From: Croceivirga lutea
Lineage (GTDB): Bacteria; Bacteroidota; Bacteroidia; Flavobacteriales; Flavobacteriaceae
Direction: 5' to 3'
Assembly: GCF_014235875.1 (NCBI RefSeq)
Contig: NZ_JACJUK010000002.1
Location: 1-64,000 of the forward strand
Length of the DNA: 64,000 nt
The notes beneath the pieces were generated by a model. That model ran no database searches, had not been told where the DNA came from, and saw only the letters and a list, made by a program, of their open reading frames with translations. A program made the translations under genes and the position numbers. Each line of letters begins with the position of its first letter. Within the stretch, counting starts at the first letter, position 1. Below are positions 45,757 to 55,246 of this stretch, in pieces.

Positions 45757-45792
45757 AAAAAACCCTTTTTGCAATTTGCAAAAGGGTTTTTT
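45757..45792 (+). terminator. rho-independent terminator
   Basis: AAAAAACCCTTTTTGCAA / TTGCAAAAGGGTTTTTT gives a long hairpin at 45757-45792 followed by C and T's. It separates the DUF4136 gene from the DUF3291/hydroxylase operon. Confidence 0.8.
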
Positions 45793-45811
45793 CATTTCTA
45801 AAGCATTCTGG

Positions 45812-45843
45812 TTTTGAAATGGCAGGCGATAACTTTAACTTTA
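45812..45843 (+). promoter_or_regulatory. probable promoter of the DUF3291/hydroxylase operon
   Basis: TTTTG (45812-45816), a 19-base spacer, then TAACTTTA (45836-45843) matches the Bacteroidetes consensus except for the final G. Transcription would start near 45850, 12 bases before the ATG at 45862. Confidence 0.5.
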
Positions 45844-45861
45844 AGAACTGAATAAAACTAC

Positions 45862-46329
45862 ATGAAACACCATTTGGCACAGGCAAATATTGCCCGATTT
45901 AAAGCTAGTTTAGACGACCCCATAATGAAAGAATTTGTTGACTTTATTGGGCCTATTAATAAGCTAGCAGAAGAAAGTCCAGGATTTGTATGGCGTTTAA
46001 AAGACGACGAAGGCAGGTCTTCTTCATACATTGAATCGCCGTTTAGAGATGAAATGCTAGCCATTAATTTAAGTGTTTGGGAAGATTTACCATCACTTAA
46101 AAACTTTGTGTATACCACCGTTCACAGCTACTTTTTACGAAATAAGAAAAAGTGGTTTCAAAAAGATGGTAAATCACAATTTGTAATGTGGTGGATTCCA
46201 GAAGGGGAAGTGCCCACTTTAGAACTCACCAAACAGAAGCTTGAACTTTTAGATACTAACGGGCCAACTCCTGAGGCCTTTTCTATAAAACAACTATTTG
46301 ACGTTAACGGTAATACAATTGCATTATGA
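45862..46329 (+). CDS. DUF3291 protein
   Basis: A cytosolic protein of 155 residues. The family block SPGFVWRLKDDEGRSSSY (here at about 38-55) and LSVWEDLPSLKNFVY, FQKDGKSQFVMWW are typical of DUF3291, a dimeric ferredoxin-like-fold family related to antibiotic-biosynthesis monooxygenase-like domains. The C-terminal stop overlaps the ATG of the aromatic amino acid hydroxylase gene by four bases (46326), so translational coupling is likely. A role next to a mono-oxygenase (for example, handling a product or cofactor) is inference. Confidence 0.8.
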   Translation: MKHHLAQANIARFKASLDDPIMKEFVDFIGPINKLAEESPGFVWRLKDDEGRSSSYIESPFRDEMLAINLSVWEDLPSLKNFVYTTVHSYFLRNKKKWFQKDGKSQFVMWWIPEGEVPTLELTKQKLELLDTNGPTPEAFSIKQLFDVNGNTIAL

Positions 46330-48095
46330 TGAATGATAAAGCCTATGAGAGCAATCCGGTATTAGATAAATTACCCAAACATTTAAGACAATATATTAAG
46401 CCTCAAAATTATGAGGATTACACCGCTATAGACCAAGCTGTTTGGCGCTATGTAATGCGCAAAAATGTAGATTATCTTAGTACAGTTGCTGATGATTCTT
46501 ATGTTGAAGGTCTACAAAAAACAGGAATCTCTATTGACCATATTCCGAATATGTATGGAATGAATAGAATTCTAAAAGAGATTGGTTGGGCCGCTGTTGC
46601 AGTCGATGGCTTTATACCTCCTGCTGCTTTTATGGAGTTTCAAGCCTACAATGTTTTAGTCATAGCTTCTGATATACGACAGCTCGAAAATATTGAATAC
46701 ACTCCTGCCCCAGACATAATTCACGAAGGCGCTGGCCATGCACCCATAATTGCCAATCCTGAATATGCGGAATATTTGCGGAGATTTGGTGAAATTGGCT
46801 GCAAGGCAATTTCTAGTGCTAAAGATTATGAGTTGTATGAAGCTGTTCGGCATTTAAGTATTATTAAAGAGGCAGATGGCACCCCAGAAGCGGATATTAA
46901 AATAGCTGAAGAAAAGGTTGAAAACTTACAACAAAATATGGGTGAGCCTAGTGAAATGGCGCTTATTCGTAACTTACATTGGTGGACGGTAGAGTATGGG
47001 CTAATTGGTAGCGTAACACAACCTAAAATTTATGGAGCAGGGTTGTTATCATCTATTGGTGAGAGCGCATGGTGCATGACCAATGAAGTTAAAAAAATAC
47101 CGTATACCCTAGCCGCAGCGCATACCGAATTTGATATTACCAAACCACAGCCGCAATTATTTGTAACGCCAAACTTTGCTCATCTTTCCCAAGTTTTAGA
47201 AGACTTTGCCAATACCATGGCCCTAAGAAAAGGAGGATTGGAAGGAATTCAAAAACTAATTGATTCTAAGGAACTCTGTACGGTAGAACTTAGTACGGGT
47301 CTTCAGATTTCTGGAAACTTTACCAAAGTAATTGCTCATGAAGGTAAACCGGTTTACATTCAGACTGCTGGTAAAACCGCCTTGGCCTATCATGAAAAAG
47401 AATTAATTGGTCATGGTATTGAAAAACACGCTACTGGTTTTGGTACGCCTGTAGGCAAACTAAAAGGTATTAATTTGGCGATAGAAGATATGGGGCCAAG
47501 AGACCTTAAAGCCTACAATATTTTTGAAGGTGAAACCATCACCTTAGAATTTGAAGGCGAAATTAAAATCTCTGGTAAAATAATCACAGGAACCAGAAAT
47601 CTTCAAGGAAAAATACTTTTAGTAACCTTTGAGAAATGCATGGTTACTCATAATGATGCGGTCATTTTTAAATCGGATGGAGAAACCTATAGTATGGCCG
47701 TAGGTGAAGCAGTGGTTTCATGCTTTAATGGCCCTGCAGATGTTACTAGTTTTAATATGGTAACTCATGAATTATCAACCTCTACAGCTCCAAGTAATAT
47801 AGATAATGCTAGAAAACGCTTAGAAAAATTGTATCAACGCATACGAGATTGGCGTGAAAATAAAGACCGCACAGTTTCTCGAAGCAAAATTTTTGAAGAA
47901 TTGCAAGAGAAATACCCTAATGATTGGTTGTTATCTGTGGAATTGTATGAACTGGCTCAGCTAGACGGCAAGAGGCAATTAGCTGAGGCAATAAAAGTAC
48001 ACTTAGAGCACGTAAAGCTTGAAAATCCTAAAGTGGGCCACTTAATTGATGATGGTTTAGCGTTGGTTGACCAAGCCAATACATTAAAAGTGTAG
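46326..48095 (+). CDS. aromatic amino acid hydroxylase (phenylalanine 4-monooxygenase type) with long C-terminal extension
   Basis: A protein of 589 residues. The catalytic part (about 20-330) belongs to the tetrahydropterin-dependent, iron-containing hydroxylases. The iron ligands are H133 and H138 in IIHEGAGHAP and probably E223 in WWTVEYGL; the pterin-site region PDIIHEGAGH is intact. Bacterial enzymes are usually about 270-300 residues; here about 250 more residues follow (from about 340) that look beta-rich and then helical (DNARKRLEKLYQRIRDW). This long form occurs in Flavobacteriia, from memory. It probably converts Phe to Tyr; substrate choice is not proven. The function of the extra domain is unknown. 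Confidence 0.9.
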   Translation: MMNDKAYESNPVLDKLPKHLRQYIKPQNYEDYTAIDQAVWRYVMRKNVDYLSTVADDSYVEGLQKTGISIDHIPNMYGMNRILKEIGWAAVAVDGFIPPAAFMEFQAYNVLVIASDIRQLENIEYTPAPDIIHEGAGHAPIIANPEYAEYLRRFGEIGCKAISSAKDYELYEAVRHLSIIKEADGTPEADIKIAEEKVENLQQNMGEPSEMALIRNLHWWTVEYGLIGSVTQPKIYGAGLLSSIGESAWCMTNEVKKIPYTLAAAHTEFDITKPQPQLFVTPNFAHLSQVLEDFANTMALRKGGLEGIQKLIDSKELCTVELSTGLQISGNFTKVIAHEGKPVYIQTAGKTALAYHEKELIGHGIEKHATGFGTPVGKLKGINLAIEDMGPRDLKAYNIFEGETITLEFEGEIKISGKIITGTRNLQGKILLVTFEKCMVTHNDAVIFKSDGETYSMAVGEAVVSCFNGPADVTSFNMVTHELSTSTAPSNIDNARKRLEKLYQRIRDWRENKDRTVSRSKIFEELQEKYPNDWLLSVELYELAQLDGKRQLAEAIKVHLEHVKLENPKVGHLIDDGLALVDQANTLKV

Positions 48096-48251
48096 ATTGA
48101 CTTTTAATAAAAAACTAAGAACTAATGGTGAATGTTGCTATTTTCTATCATCTGCCATTTCCATGAAAATGGGAATCTAATAATATCAATAAGAACTCCT
48201 ACCCCTGGTCAGGGGAAGGTGGACTGACGATGGTCGGGACGGAAGGGGTTG

Positions 48252-48301
48252 TGTATCTGATACTTTTTTCATTTCCAAAAAAGTATCCAAAAAGTCTAGG
48301 C
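48252..48301. repeat. repeat element C, copy 2
   Basis: GATACTTTTTT / AAAAAAGTATC arms with loop CATTTCC, then CAAAAAGTCTAGG; same order and flank as copy 1 at 40912. Confidence 0.85.
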
Positions 48302-48335
48302 CTATTTACTGGACAACTTTCATTAGAACTCTAAA

Positions 48336-48426
48336 TGTCATTTCGAACCGAAACATAGTCAAGTGAGAGAAATCTAGTTTGTTCTTGGGATTTCTCAATC
48401 GGCTAACGCCTCATTTCGAAATGACA
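48336..48426. repeat. repeat element B, full copy (91 bp)
   Basis: Perfect 12-base terminal inverted repeats TGTCATTTCGAA and TTCGAAATGACA; matches the copy at 41144-41234 in length and orientation with few differences. Confidence 0.9.
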
Positions 48427-48440
48427 ATCGTGTAATTTGA

Positions 48441-48516
48441 TGTCATTCCCATGAAAATGGAAATCTACTAAAATCGGTAGAAAGTAAAATGGATTTCTGC
48501 CTTCGCAGGAATGACA
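48441..48516. repeat. repeat element A, copy 3 (76 bp)
   Basis: TGTCATTCC ... GGAATGACA ends; same length as copy 1, followed by the linker GCGTTACAAAAGGCTTTCAG seen after copy 2. Confidence 0.85.
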
Positions 48517-48545
48517 GCGTTACAAAAGGCTTTCAGAACGCTAAA

Positions 48546-48586
48546 TGTCATTTAGAACCGAAACATATTCAAGTGAGAGAAATCTA
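48546..48586. repeat. repeat element B fragment that overlaps the end of the DUF4230 gene
   Basis: Begins TGTCATTTAGAACCG and runs to GAGAAATCTAA. The TAG stop codon of the minus-strand DUF4230 gene (48584-48586) lies inside the last bases of the fragment. Confidence 0.8.
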
Positions 48587-49201
48587 ATCCATAAGCCGCA
48601 ACTCTAATTGCTGTGGTTCTTTAATTGGTACATCACCATAAACTAGTGTCCAACCCATACTATTGGTCAAAACTAATAGTTGCGAGAGTTCAGAAAGCAA
48701 CCTGTTTTCTGCATTTGTAAGTAAAGTGGACTGTTCTATCTTTTTTAATAATGATGTGTTAACATTACGCTTAATAGTGTTATAGTCATTAGCATCAAAC
48801 TGATTCAGATAATCGGCAGTAACGTCATAGTATTCAAAATCTGGATTGATTTTTATTTCGGCTTCAGGTACGCTTTTTAGTCTAAGAGTTTTGTTGGCCT
48901 CATCAATTTCATACCGTAATTGTGTTAGGTCGTAAGCCACTAAGACTTCGGCATTAACTACCACCAAAGCTTTTTTATCTGCCGTGATTAATGGTCCAAA
49001 AAGTTCTTTTGAGTCTTTATAATTATAAACCTCAGCAAAATGGCCTTCGGTAACAACCAATTTAGAAACATTTTTTAATTGCTGCTCAATTAGCATGGAA
49101 TTCTCTTGAAGAATGGCATCTTTATTGGCCTTATCTGTACAAGATTTATATACCAGTACAACTGCCAATGTTAGTACTACTCCAAAGAGAATTTTTTTCA
49201 T
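48584..49201 (-). CDS. DUF4230 membrane-anchored protein
   Basis: A protein of 205 residues. One N-terminal membrane anchor (about 4-20) is followed by the DUF4230 domain: [45 protein letters not shown]. Function unknown; it is probably periplasmic or extracytoplasmic. Its ATG overlaps the stop of alaS by four bases, so it is translated with alaS. The stop codon lies in a fragment of repeat B, so the last residues may have been set by the repeat's arrival. Confidence 0.85.
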   Translation of the reverse strand: MKKILFGVVLTLAVVLVYKSCTDKANKDAILQENSMLIEQQLKNVSKLVVTEGHFAEVYNYKDSKELFGPLITADKKALVVVNAEVLVAYDLTQLRYEIDEANKTLRLKSVPEAEIKINPDFEYYDVTADYLNQFDANDYNTIKRNVNTSLLKKIEQSTLLTNAENRLLSELSQLLVLTNSMGWTLVYGDVPIKEPQQLELRLMD

Positions 49202-51813
49202 GACAAATACGCTATTGCTTTTTCTAAAGCTTCGGTAATACCAGCTGGGTTCTTACCGCCTGCAGTTGCAAAAAACGGTTGGCCACCGCCACCACCTTGA
49301 ATATATTTGCCAAGCTCTCGAACTATTTGTCCGGCATTAAGATTTTTAGCATTTGCCAATTCTTTTGAGATATAGCAAGATAATAAGGCCTTACCTCCTT
49401 TTTCTGAACCTAACAACACAAATAAATCTGTTTTGTTTTGACCCATATCAAAGACCAAATCTTTCATACCTGCAGCGTCCAAGTCTACTTTACGGGCTAA
49501 AAACTGAGCACCATTAACTTCTTTTAAACTGTTAAGAAGTTCACCTTTCAATCCTTTAGCTTTTTCTTTTAACAAAATTTCAAGCTGTTTTTTAAGCTCG
49601 CTATTTTCTTCTTGCAATTTGGTTACGGCCTGCACAGGGTCTTGATTTTTACCTACCAAATCTTTAATTTCAAAAAGCATACGGTTATTGGTAAAATAAA
49701 AATCTTTAACCGCATCTGTAGTAATAGCTTCAATTCTTCTTACCCCAGCGGCAACCGCACTCTCAGAAGTTATTTTAAAATGCCAAATATCGCTGGTATT
49801 TTGCACGTGAGTACCACCACACAATTCAACAGATTGGCCAAAACGAATGGTTCTAACAGTATCTCCGTATTTTTCACCGAATAATGCCATAGCGCCTTCT
49901 TCTAGCGCTTTATCCATAGGAATATTACGCTGTTCTTGTAAAGGCAACGCCCCTTCAATTCTTGCATTTACAAAGTTTTCCACCGAGCGTAGTTCCTCAA
50001 CCGAAACTTTTGAAAAATGAGAAAAATCGAATCGTAAATATTTAGAGTGTACCGCAGAACCTTTTTGTTCAACATGCTCACCCAAAACCTCTCGTAAAGC
50101 TTGATGTAATAAATGCGTGGCTGTGTGATTGGCTGCCGTTCTGTATCGTTGTTTCTTATCAACAACAGCTTTTAACGTAGCTTCTTTTTCTATGGGTAGA
50201 TTTTCAGAAAAATGAACTATTTCATTATTTTCTTTCTTGGTATCTGTAATGTAAAGAACGTCACCATTAGGCTGTTCTAAATAACCTTTATCACCTACTT
50301 GACCTCCACCTTCGGCATAAAAAGGCGTTAGGTTAAATACCAATTGGTAGTGGTCACCCTCTTTTTTACTTTTTACCTTTCTATACTTCACCAATTTAAC
50401 ATCAGCTTCTAACTGATCGTAACCAACAAATTCTTGTACAGCATCTTCTCTTAAAATGGTCCAATCTTCTTTAGAAACTTCTGAGGCTTTTCTCGACCGG
50501 TCTTTTTGCACTTGTAGTGCTTTTTTAAAGCCCTCTTGGTCTAACTCATACCCTTTTTCTTCTAGAATCAAAGAGGTTAAATCAATCGGGAATCCGAAGG
50601 TATCATACAATTCAAAAGCCTTTTCACCATCAATAACTTTACCAGCATTTGATTTAATGATGGAATCTAATAAATGAAGTCCTTGTTCTAAGGTGTTTAA
50701 AAACGATTGCTCTTCTTCTTTAATTACATTTTCAATTAGTTGACGTTGTTGTTTAAGTTCTGGGAAGGCATCGCCCATTACCTCAATTAATACGCTGACC
50801 AATCTATGTATAAAAGGTTTAGAAGCCCCCAAAAATGTAAAGCCGTAACGCACTGCTCTTCGTAAAATTCGTCTAATAACGTATCCAGCACCCGTGTTAC
50901 TCGGCAATTGCCCATCAGCAATAGCAAAAGCAACAGCTCTAACATGGTCAGCCACTACACGTATGGCAATATCTGTTTCGTTAGACTGGCCAACTTTAGT
51001 ATGGGTAATTGTTTCAATCTCTCTTGTTATCGGTGTAAAAACATCAGTCTCGTAAGTAGATTCAACTCCTTGTAATACCATACAAAGGCGTTCAAAACCC
51101 ATACCAGTATCAATATGCTTTTCAGGTAAATCTTCTAATTGACCATTTGCTTTTCTATTGTATTGTATAAATACGAGATTCCAAATTTCTATTACCAACG
51201 GATGGTCTTGATTCACTAAATCTGCTCCAGAAACCTTGGCTTTTTCTTCTTTAGAGCGAATATCAACATGAATTTCTGAACAAGGACCGCAAGGGCCTTG
51301 GTCACCCATTTCCCAAAAATTATCCTTTTTATTGCCCATTAGTATACGGTCTTCAGGAATTATTGCTTTCCAAAAATCGTATGCCTCCTGGTCTAAACTT
51401 AGGTTATCTGCATCTTTACTACCTTCAAAAACGGTTACATATAAATTATCTTTATCAATACCGTAAACTTCTGTTAACAACTCCCAAGCCCAAGCAATTG
51501 CTTCTTTTTTAAAGTAATCACCAAAACTCCAGTTACCTAACATTTCAAATAACGTATGGTGATAGGTGTCTTTCCCAACTTCCTCTAAATCATTGTGTTT
51601 GCCACTAACCCTTAGGCATTTTTGCGTATCTGCTACGCGCTTATCTGTTGCTGCGGTATTGCCTAAAAAGTACTCCTTAAACTGGTTCATACCAGCGTTT
51701 GTAAATAGCAGTGTTGGGTCGTTTTTAATTACCAACGATGCCGACGGTACTATTTTATGCGTTTTGCTCTTGAAGAAGTTTAGAAACTGTTCTCTAACCT
51801 TTTGGGATGTCAT
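49198..51813 (-). CDS. alaS: alanyl-tRNA synthetase
   Basis: AlaRS of 871 residues, with the aminoacylation core (1-440), the editing domain with the HxxxH motif (HTATHLLHQ near 560) and CGGTH at about 663, and the C-Ala domain. Class II motif 2 and 3 residues are in the N-terminal half ([15 protein letters not shown]). Length and order match the bacterial enzyme. It is divergent from the M23 peptidase gene (103-base gap). Confidence 0.97.
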   Translation of the reverse strand: MTSQKVREQFLNFFKSKTHKIVPSASLVIKNDPTLLFTNAGMNQFKEYFLGNTAATDKRVADTQKCLRVSGKHNDLEEVGKDTYHHTLFEMLGNWSFGDYFKKEAIAWAWELLTEVYGIDKDNLYVTVFEGSKDADNLSLDQEAYDFWKAIIPEDRILMGNKKDNFWEMGDQGPCGPCSEIHVDIRSKEEKAKVSGADLVNQDHPLVIEIWNLVFIQYNRKANGQLEDLPEKHIDTGMGFERLCMVLQGVESTYETDVFTPITREIETITHTKVGQSNETDIAIRVVADHVRAVAFAIADGQLPSNTGAGYVIRRILRRAVRYGFTFLGASKPFIHRLVSVLIEVMGDAFPELKQQRQLIENVIKEEEQSFLNTLEQGLHLLDSIIKSNAGKVIDGEKAFELYDTFGFPIDLTSLILEEKGYELDQEGFKKALQVQKDRSRKASEVSKEDWTILREDAVQEFVGYDQLEADVKLVKYRKVKSKKEGDHYQLVFNLTPFYAEGGGQVGDKGYLEQPNGDVLYITDTKKENNEIVHFSENLPIEKEATLKAVVDKKQRYRTAANHTATHLLHQALREVLGEHVEQKGSAVHSKYLRFDFSHFSKVSVEELRSVENFVNARIEGALPLQEQRNIPMDKALEEGAMALFGEKYGDTVRTIRFGQSVELCGGTHVQNTSDIWHFKITSESAVAAGVRRIEAITTDAVKDFYFTNNRMLFEIKDLVGKNQDPVQAVTKLQEENSELKKQLEILLKEKAKGLKGELLNSLKEVNGAQFLARKVDLDAAGMKDLVFDMGQNKTDLFVLLGSEKGGKALLSCYISKELANAKNLNAGQIVRELGKYIQGGGGGQPFFATAGGKNPAGITEALEKAIAYLS

Positions 51814-51916
51814 TTTGTAAGTTAAGCTTTAATTAATTTTAACAGACAGTTTAAAACAATTTTTATATTTGTTTGTTCTGCTATTTAGATAGCCAAAAAT
51901 AGGACAAAAACCACAC

Positions 51917-52894
51917 ATGTCTAAGGTAAAGTACTATTACGATCCAGATACGCTTTCGTATAGAAAGATAGAGCCTAAAAAGTCTAGGCGGTACCGCAAC
52001 ATTTTTTTCTTTTTGTTGGGAGCTGCGCTCTTTGGTTTTTTAGGACTTATAGTTTTGCTCAATACGAGTCTAGTGAATACGCCAAAAGAACTCTCGTTAA
52101 GTAGAGAAGTTCAGAACTATGAGCTTCAATTTGAAATCCTTAATAAAAAAATGGAACAAATGGAGCGGGTTTTAGCGAGTATTGAGGATAGAGACAACAA
52201 TATTTACCGACTTTATTTTGAGGCCAACCCTATACCAGAAGAACAACGTAAAGCTGGTTTTGGGGGTGTAAATAGATATAAATCTTTAGAAGGTTTTAAT
52301 AATTCTGAAATTATTATTGATGCTACCAACCGACTTGAAGTAATTCAAAAACAAATGGTTGTACAATCAAAGTCTTTAGATGAAATTGCCAAACTTGCTG
52401 AAGAAAAAGAAAAACTTTTAGCATCAATGCCCGCCATACAGCCTGTACGAAATGAAGATTTAACGCGAATGGCATCAGGTTACGGTTGGCGCTCAGACCC
52501 TTTTACTAAAGCACGAAAAATGCATTATGGAATGGATTTTACAGCCCCAAGAGGAACACCCATTTATGCTTCCGGAAATGGTAGGGTAACTAGAGCAGAT
52601 AACAACTCATCTGGTTACGGAAAGCATATTAGAATAGACCACGGATACGGTTATTTGTCTTTATACGCACATTTAAGCAAGTACAACGTTACCCCTGGCC
52701 AAAGAGTAAAAAGAGGTGATTTAATTGGCTTTGTGGGTAATACTGGCCGTTCAGAAGCACCTCATTTACATTATGAGGTTTGGAAAGATAAAGAACGTAT
52801 CAACCCGATTAACTTTTACTATGGAAGTTTATCTCCGCAAGAATTTGAGAATATGCTCAAATTTGCCAACCAAGAGAACCAATCACTCGATTAA
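51917..52894 (+). CDS. M23-family peptidoglycan metallopeptidase
   Basis: A protein of 325 residues with an N-terminal cytosolic segment, one membrane anchor (about 28-50, FFFLLGAALFGFLGLIVLL), a coiled-coil region (about 60-180), and the M23 peptidase domain (about 185-300). The Zn ligands are in HYGMDFTAP (H-x(3)-D) and APHLHYEVW (HxH). The fold cleaves peptidoglycan cross-bridges or acts as an activator of amidases. A -7-like TATATTTG (51864-51871) lies upstream, without a clear -33. The following gene overlaps by one base (TAATG). Confidence 0.92.
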   Translation: MSKVKYYYDPDTLSYRKIEPKKSRRYRNIFFFLLGAALFGFLGLIVLLNTSLVNTPKELSLSREVQNYELQFEILNKKMEQMERVLASIEDRDNNIYRLYFEANPIPEEQRKAGFGGVNRYKSLEGFNNSEIIIDATNRLEVIQKQMVVQSKSLDEIAKLAEEKEKLLASMPAIQPVRNEDLTRMASGYGWRSDPFTKARKMHYGMDFTAPRGTPIYASGNGRVTRADNNSSGYGKHIRIDHGYGYLSLYAHLSKYNVTPGQRVKRGDLIGFVGNTGRSEAPHLHYEVWKDKERINPINFYYGSLSPQEFENMLKFANQENQSLD

Positions 52895-53223
52895 TGCATA
52901 TCGATTTACCTGAAAAAAGATATTACGGTATTGGCGAAGTTGCCAAAGCCTTTGGTGTGAACACCTCTCTCATTCGTTTCTGGGAAAAAGAGTTTGATGT
53001 ACTCAAACCAAAGAAAAACGCAAAAGGAAATCGAAAATTTACTCCTGAAGACATTAAAAATCTTCAGTTAATCTATCACTTAGTAAAAGAACGTGGGTTT
53101 ACTCTAGAGGGTGCTAAAATTCATCTTAAAGAAGAAAAGCATAAAACGCTTACCAATTTTGAACTCATTCAAAAATTGCAAAAAATTAAAGCTGAACTCA
53201 TTAAAATAAAAGAACAGCTATAA
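52894..53223 (+). CDS. MerR-family transcriptional regulator
   Basis: A protein of 109 residues, short for MerR and lacking a long effector domain. The N-terminal winged helix carries YYGIGEVAKAFGVNTSLIRFWEKEFDVL, the first half of a MerR DNA-binding domain (HTH plus wing). The rest is helical and mostly Lys/Glu-rich, able to dimerise. ATG overlaps the M23 stop. The LemA gene starts 68 bases downstream. A regulator between envelope genes suggests control of this cluster, but no binding site is visible. Confidence 0.85.
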   Translation: MHIDLPEKRYYGIGEVAKAFGVNTSLIRFWEKEFDVLKPKKNAKGNRKFTPEDIKNLQLIYHLVKERGFTLEGAKIHLKEEKHKTLTNFELIQKLQKIKAELIKIKEQL

Positions 53224-53291
53224 AAAGCGTAACAAAACTTACCTTTAACATACTAATTAAATAACCACAATAAACACTAAAACTTTTGACA

Positions 53292-53885
53292 ATGAAAAAA
53301 TGGTTAATTCCTTTACTTGTTCTTGGGGTTCTTGCCTTTGCATTAGTAGGCTGGTACATTAGAACTAACAACACTTTTGTAGATATGCGTGGCCAAGCAG
53401 TTAAGCAATGGGCTAACGTAGAAAGTTCTTACCAAAGAAGAAACGATTTAATTGGAAACTTGGTAAAAACAGTACAAGGTGCTGCCGATTTTGAACGTGG
53501 AACATTAACAGATGTTATTGAAGCTCGAGCAAAAGCTACTCAGATTCAGGTGAATCCTGAAAATGCACAACAGTTAGCTGAATTTCAACAAGCGCAGACA
53601 GGATTATCTTCTGCATTATCACGATTATTAGTTACGGTAGAACGCTACCCTGACTTAAAGGCTAATCAGAACTTTTTAGAACTGCAAAGTCAATTAGAAG
53701 GTACTGAAAACCGTATTAACGTAGAACGTAATAGATTTAATGAAGCTGCTGGAGAATACAATATTGCTATTGAAAAAATTCCAGGAAATATTGTGGCTGG
53801 TTTTGCCAACTTTGACAAAATGCCACTATTTGAGTCTGACCCTGGTGCAGAAGAAGCTCCTGATGTAGAATTCAATTTTGACTAA
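53292..53885 (+). CDS. lemA: LemA-family protein
   Basis: A protein of 197 residues from ATG 53292 (an upstream in-frame TTG at 53286 exists). One N-terminal membrane helix (about 4-22) is followed by the LemA helical domain: QWANVESSYQRRNDLIGNLV, FERGTLTDVIEARAKATQI, ERYPDLKANQNFLELQ, IETTENRI-like. Function in general is unsettled. Its stop is four bases before the ATG of the next gene. LemA genes are typically linked to TPM-domain genes, as here. Confidence 0.92.
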   Translation: MKKWLIPLLVLGVLAFALVGWYIRTNNTFVDMRGQAVKQWANVESSYQRRNDLIGNLVKTVQGAADFERGTLTDVIEARAKATQIQVNPENAQQLAEFQQAQTGLSSALSRLLVTVERYPDLKANQNFLELQSQLEGTENRINVERNRFNEAAGEYNIAIEKIPGNIVAGFANFDKMPLFESDPGAEEAPDVEFNFD

Positions 53886-53889
53886 TCAA

Positions 53890-54327
53890 ATGTCCCAAGT
53901 CGAAGCCTTTTTAACCGCTAATGAAGAGCAGCAGATTGTAAATGCCATTTTAGAGGCTGAAAAAAACACCTCTGGCGAAATACGTGTGCATATTGAAGCC
54001 ACTACTAAAATCGACCATTTTAGTAGAGCGCAACAGGTATTTCATTTTTTAAAAATGGATAATACCAAAGATGAAAATGGCGTGTTGCTTTATGTAGCAG
54101 TAGAAGATAAAAAATTTGTGATTTACGGTGACCGCGGTATCGATAGAGCTGTACCTCGCGGTTTTTGGGAATCAACAAAAGAGATAATAGCAAGGCATTT
54201 TAAAAAGGGAGAATTTAAAGACGGTATAATTGCTGGTGTTTTAAACGCTGGTAAAGAATTAGAAGCCCACTTTCCGTGGCATCATGGAGACCAAAACGAA
54301 TTAAGTGATGCAATATCTAAAGGATAA
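53890..54327 (+). CDS. soluble TPM-domain protein
   Basis: A protein of 145 residues from ATG 53890. It lacks a signal peptide or membrane helix and consists of a single TPM phosphatase-like domain: EIRVHIEATTKIDHF, VLLYVAVEDKKFVIYGD, and the REGIHRAV-like GDRGIDRAV. The Asp residues of the domain that bind Ca or Mg may be present. It lies between LemA and the second, membrane-bound TPM protein. Because the start codon of the last gene lies before this gene's stop (20 bases overlap), the three are probably one transcript. Confidence 0.85.
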   Translation: MSQVEAFLTANEEQQIVNAILEAEKNTSGEIRVHIEATTKIDHFSRAQQVFHFLKMDNTKDENGVLLYVAVEDKKFVIYGDRGIDRAVPRGFWESTKEIIARHFKKGEFKDGIIAGVLNAGKELEAHFPWHHGDQNELSDAISKG

Positions 54328-55177
54328 GTGGACCGTTTTAACTTCTGAAAGGGAGCAGTGTATTTGGTTTCAGGTGTATTCATATTTGAAACCAAATACC
54401 CTAATTCCATTTTTGTCTATTTGTATCCTGCTAATTTCTCAATTTAGTTGGGCCCAATTTCAAATTCCACCTGTTCCCAAAGAACAGACCAGCGTTTACG
54501 ACTATGTAAATTTGCTTAGTGCTGGTCAAAAAACACAATTGGAACAAAAGCTCGTTAGCTATGCTGACAGTACCTCAACACAAATTGTGGTGGCTATTAT
54601 TAGTTCAACTGAAGGTGAAAACATTAACTTTCTAGGTGCGCAATGGGGGCAAAAATGGGGTATAGGTCAAGCTGATGAGGATAACGGAATACTAATTCTT
54701 CTGGCCAAAGACGACCGCCGTATTGCCATTAAATCTGGTTATGGAGTAGAAGAATTTTTAACAGATTACCGAAGCAAACAAATTATAGAACAAGTAATTA
54801 TACCTGAATTTAAACAAGGTGATTACTACGGTGGGTTAAACGCTGGTGCCGATGCCATTTTTCAAGTATTAACAGGTCAGTTTATTGAAACACGTAATTT
54901 CGACAATCAAGGTATTGGACTACAAAAACTACTGCCATTCATAATTTTTTTAGTGATTATGCTAATCCTCATCAATCGAGGCAAACGTGGCAACGGCCGT
55001 AACAATCGCGGAGGTAAAAACAGCGGCTTAGATATTTGGGATATGATTATTCTAAGTAATATGGGTCGTGGTGGTTACCGTGGCGGTTCTTCTGGAGGAG
55101 GATTCGGTGGAGGCGGCTTCGGCGGAGGTTTTGGAGGCGGCGGCTTTGGCGGCGGTGGTGCTTCTGGTGGCTGGTAA
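54308..55177 (+). CDS. TPM-domain membrane protein with Gly-rich tail (YgcG-like)
   Basis: From ATG 54308 it is 289 residues; an upstream GTG and possible internal TTG at 54386 give alternative starts. The signal-anchor segment TLIPFLSICILLISQFSWAQ is followed by the TPM domain (VYDYVNLLSAGQKTQLEQKL, IKSGYGVEEFLTDY), a membrane helix (about 210-228, LLPFIIFLVIMLILI) and a glycine-rich end built of GGGFGGGG units. This layout is that of the YgcG-type TPM proteins, found with LemA. Function unknown; Gly-rich tails are common in the family. Confidence 0.87.
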   Translation: MQYLKDKWTVLTSEREQCIWFQVYSYLKPNTLIPFLSICILLISQFSWAQFQIPPVPKEQTSVYDYVNLLSAGQKTQLEQKLVSYADSTSTQIVVAIISSTEGENINFLGAQWGQKWGIGQADEDNGILILLAKDDRRIAIKSGYGVEEFLTDYRSKQIIEQVIIPEFKQGDYYGGLNAGADAIFQVLTGQFIETRNFDNQGIGLQKLLPFIIFLVIMLILINRGKRGNGRNNRGGKNSGLDIWDMIILSNMGRGGYRGGSSGGGFGGGGFGGGFGGGGFGGGGASGGW

Positions 55178-55246
55178 AGTTTAAAATAAAAAGCGCTTTG
55201 GCAGCAACCTTTTTTAGCTAACCTCATCTTTAATTTAAAATACAGA

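Larger units (their letters stand above)
48096..48583. other. gene-free block of dispersed repeats
   Basis: After the hydroxylase stop, this stretch is built of elements C, B, A and a B fragment, with the same linkers as the block at 40334-41258. No ORF with a protein signature is present. Confidence 0.8.

Noticed and set aside
51864-51871. TATATTTG as a promoter of the M23 peptidase gene
   Set aside because: Perfect -7, but the -33 region has no TTG at 17-23 bases, so it stays a suggestion.
54308-54386. An alternative TTG start (54386) or GTG start (54374) for the membrane TPM protein
   Set aside because: Either is possible and would trim about 22-26 residues before the signal segment, but ATG 54308 is a stronger start codon; the choice is left open.
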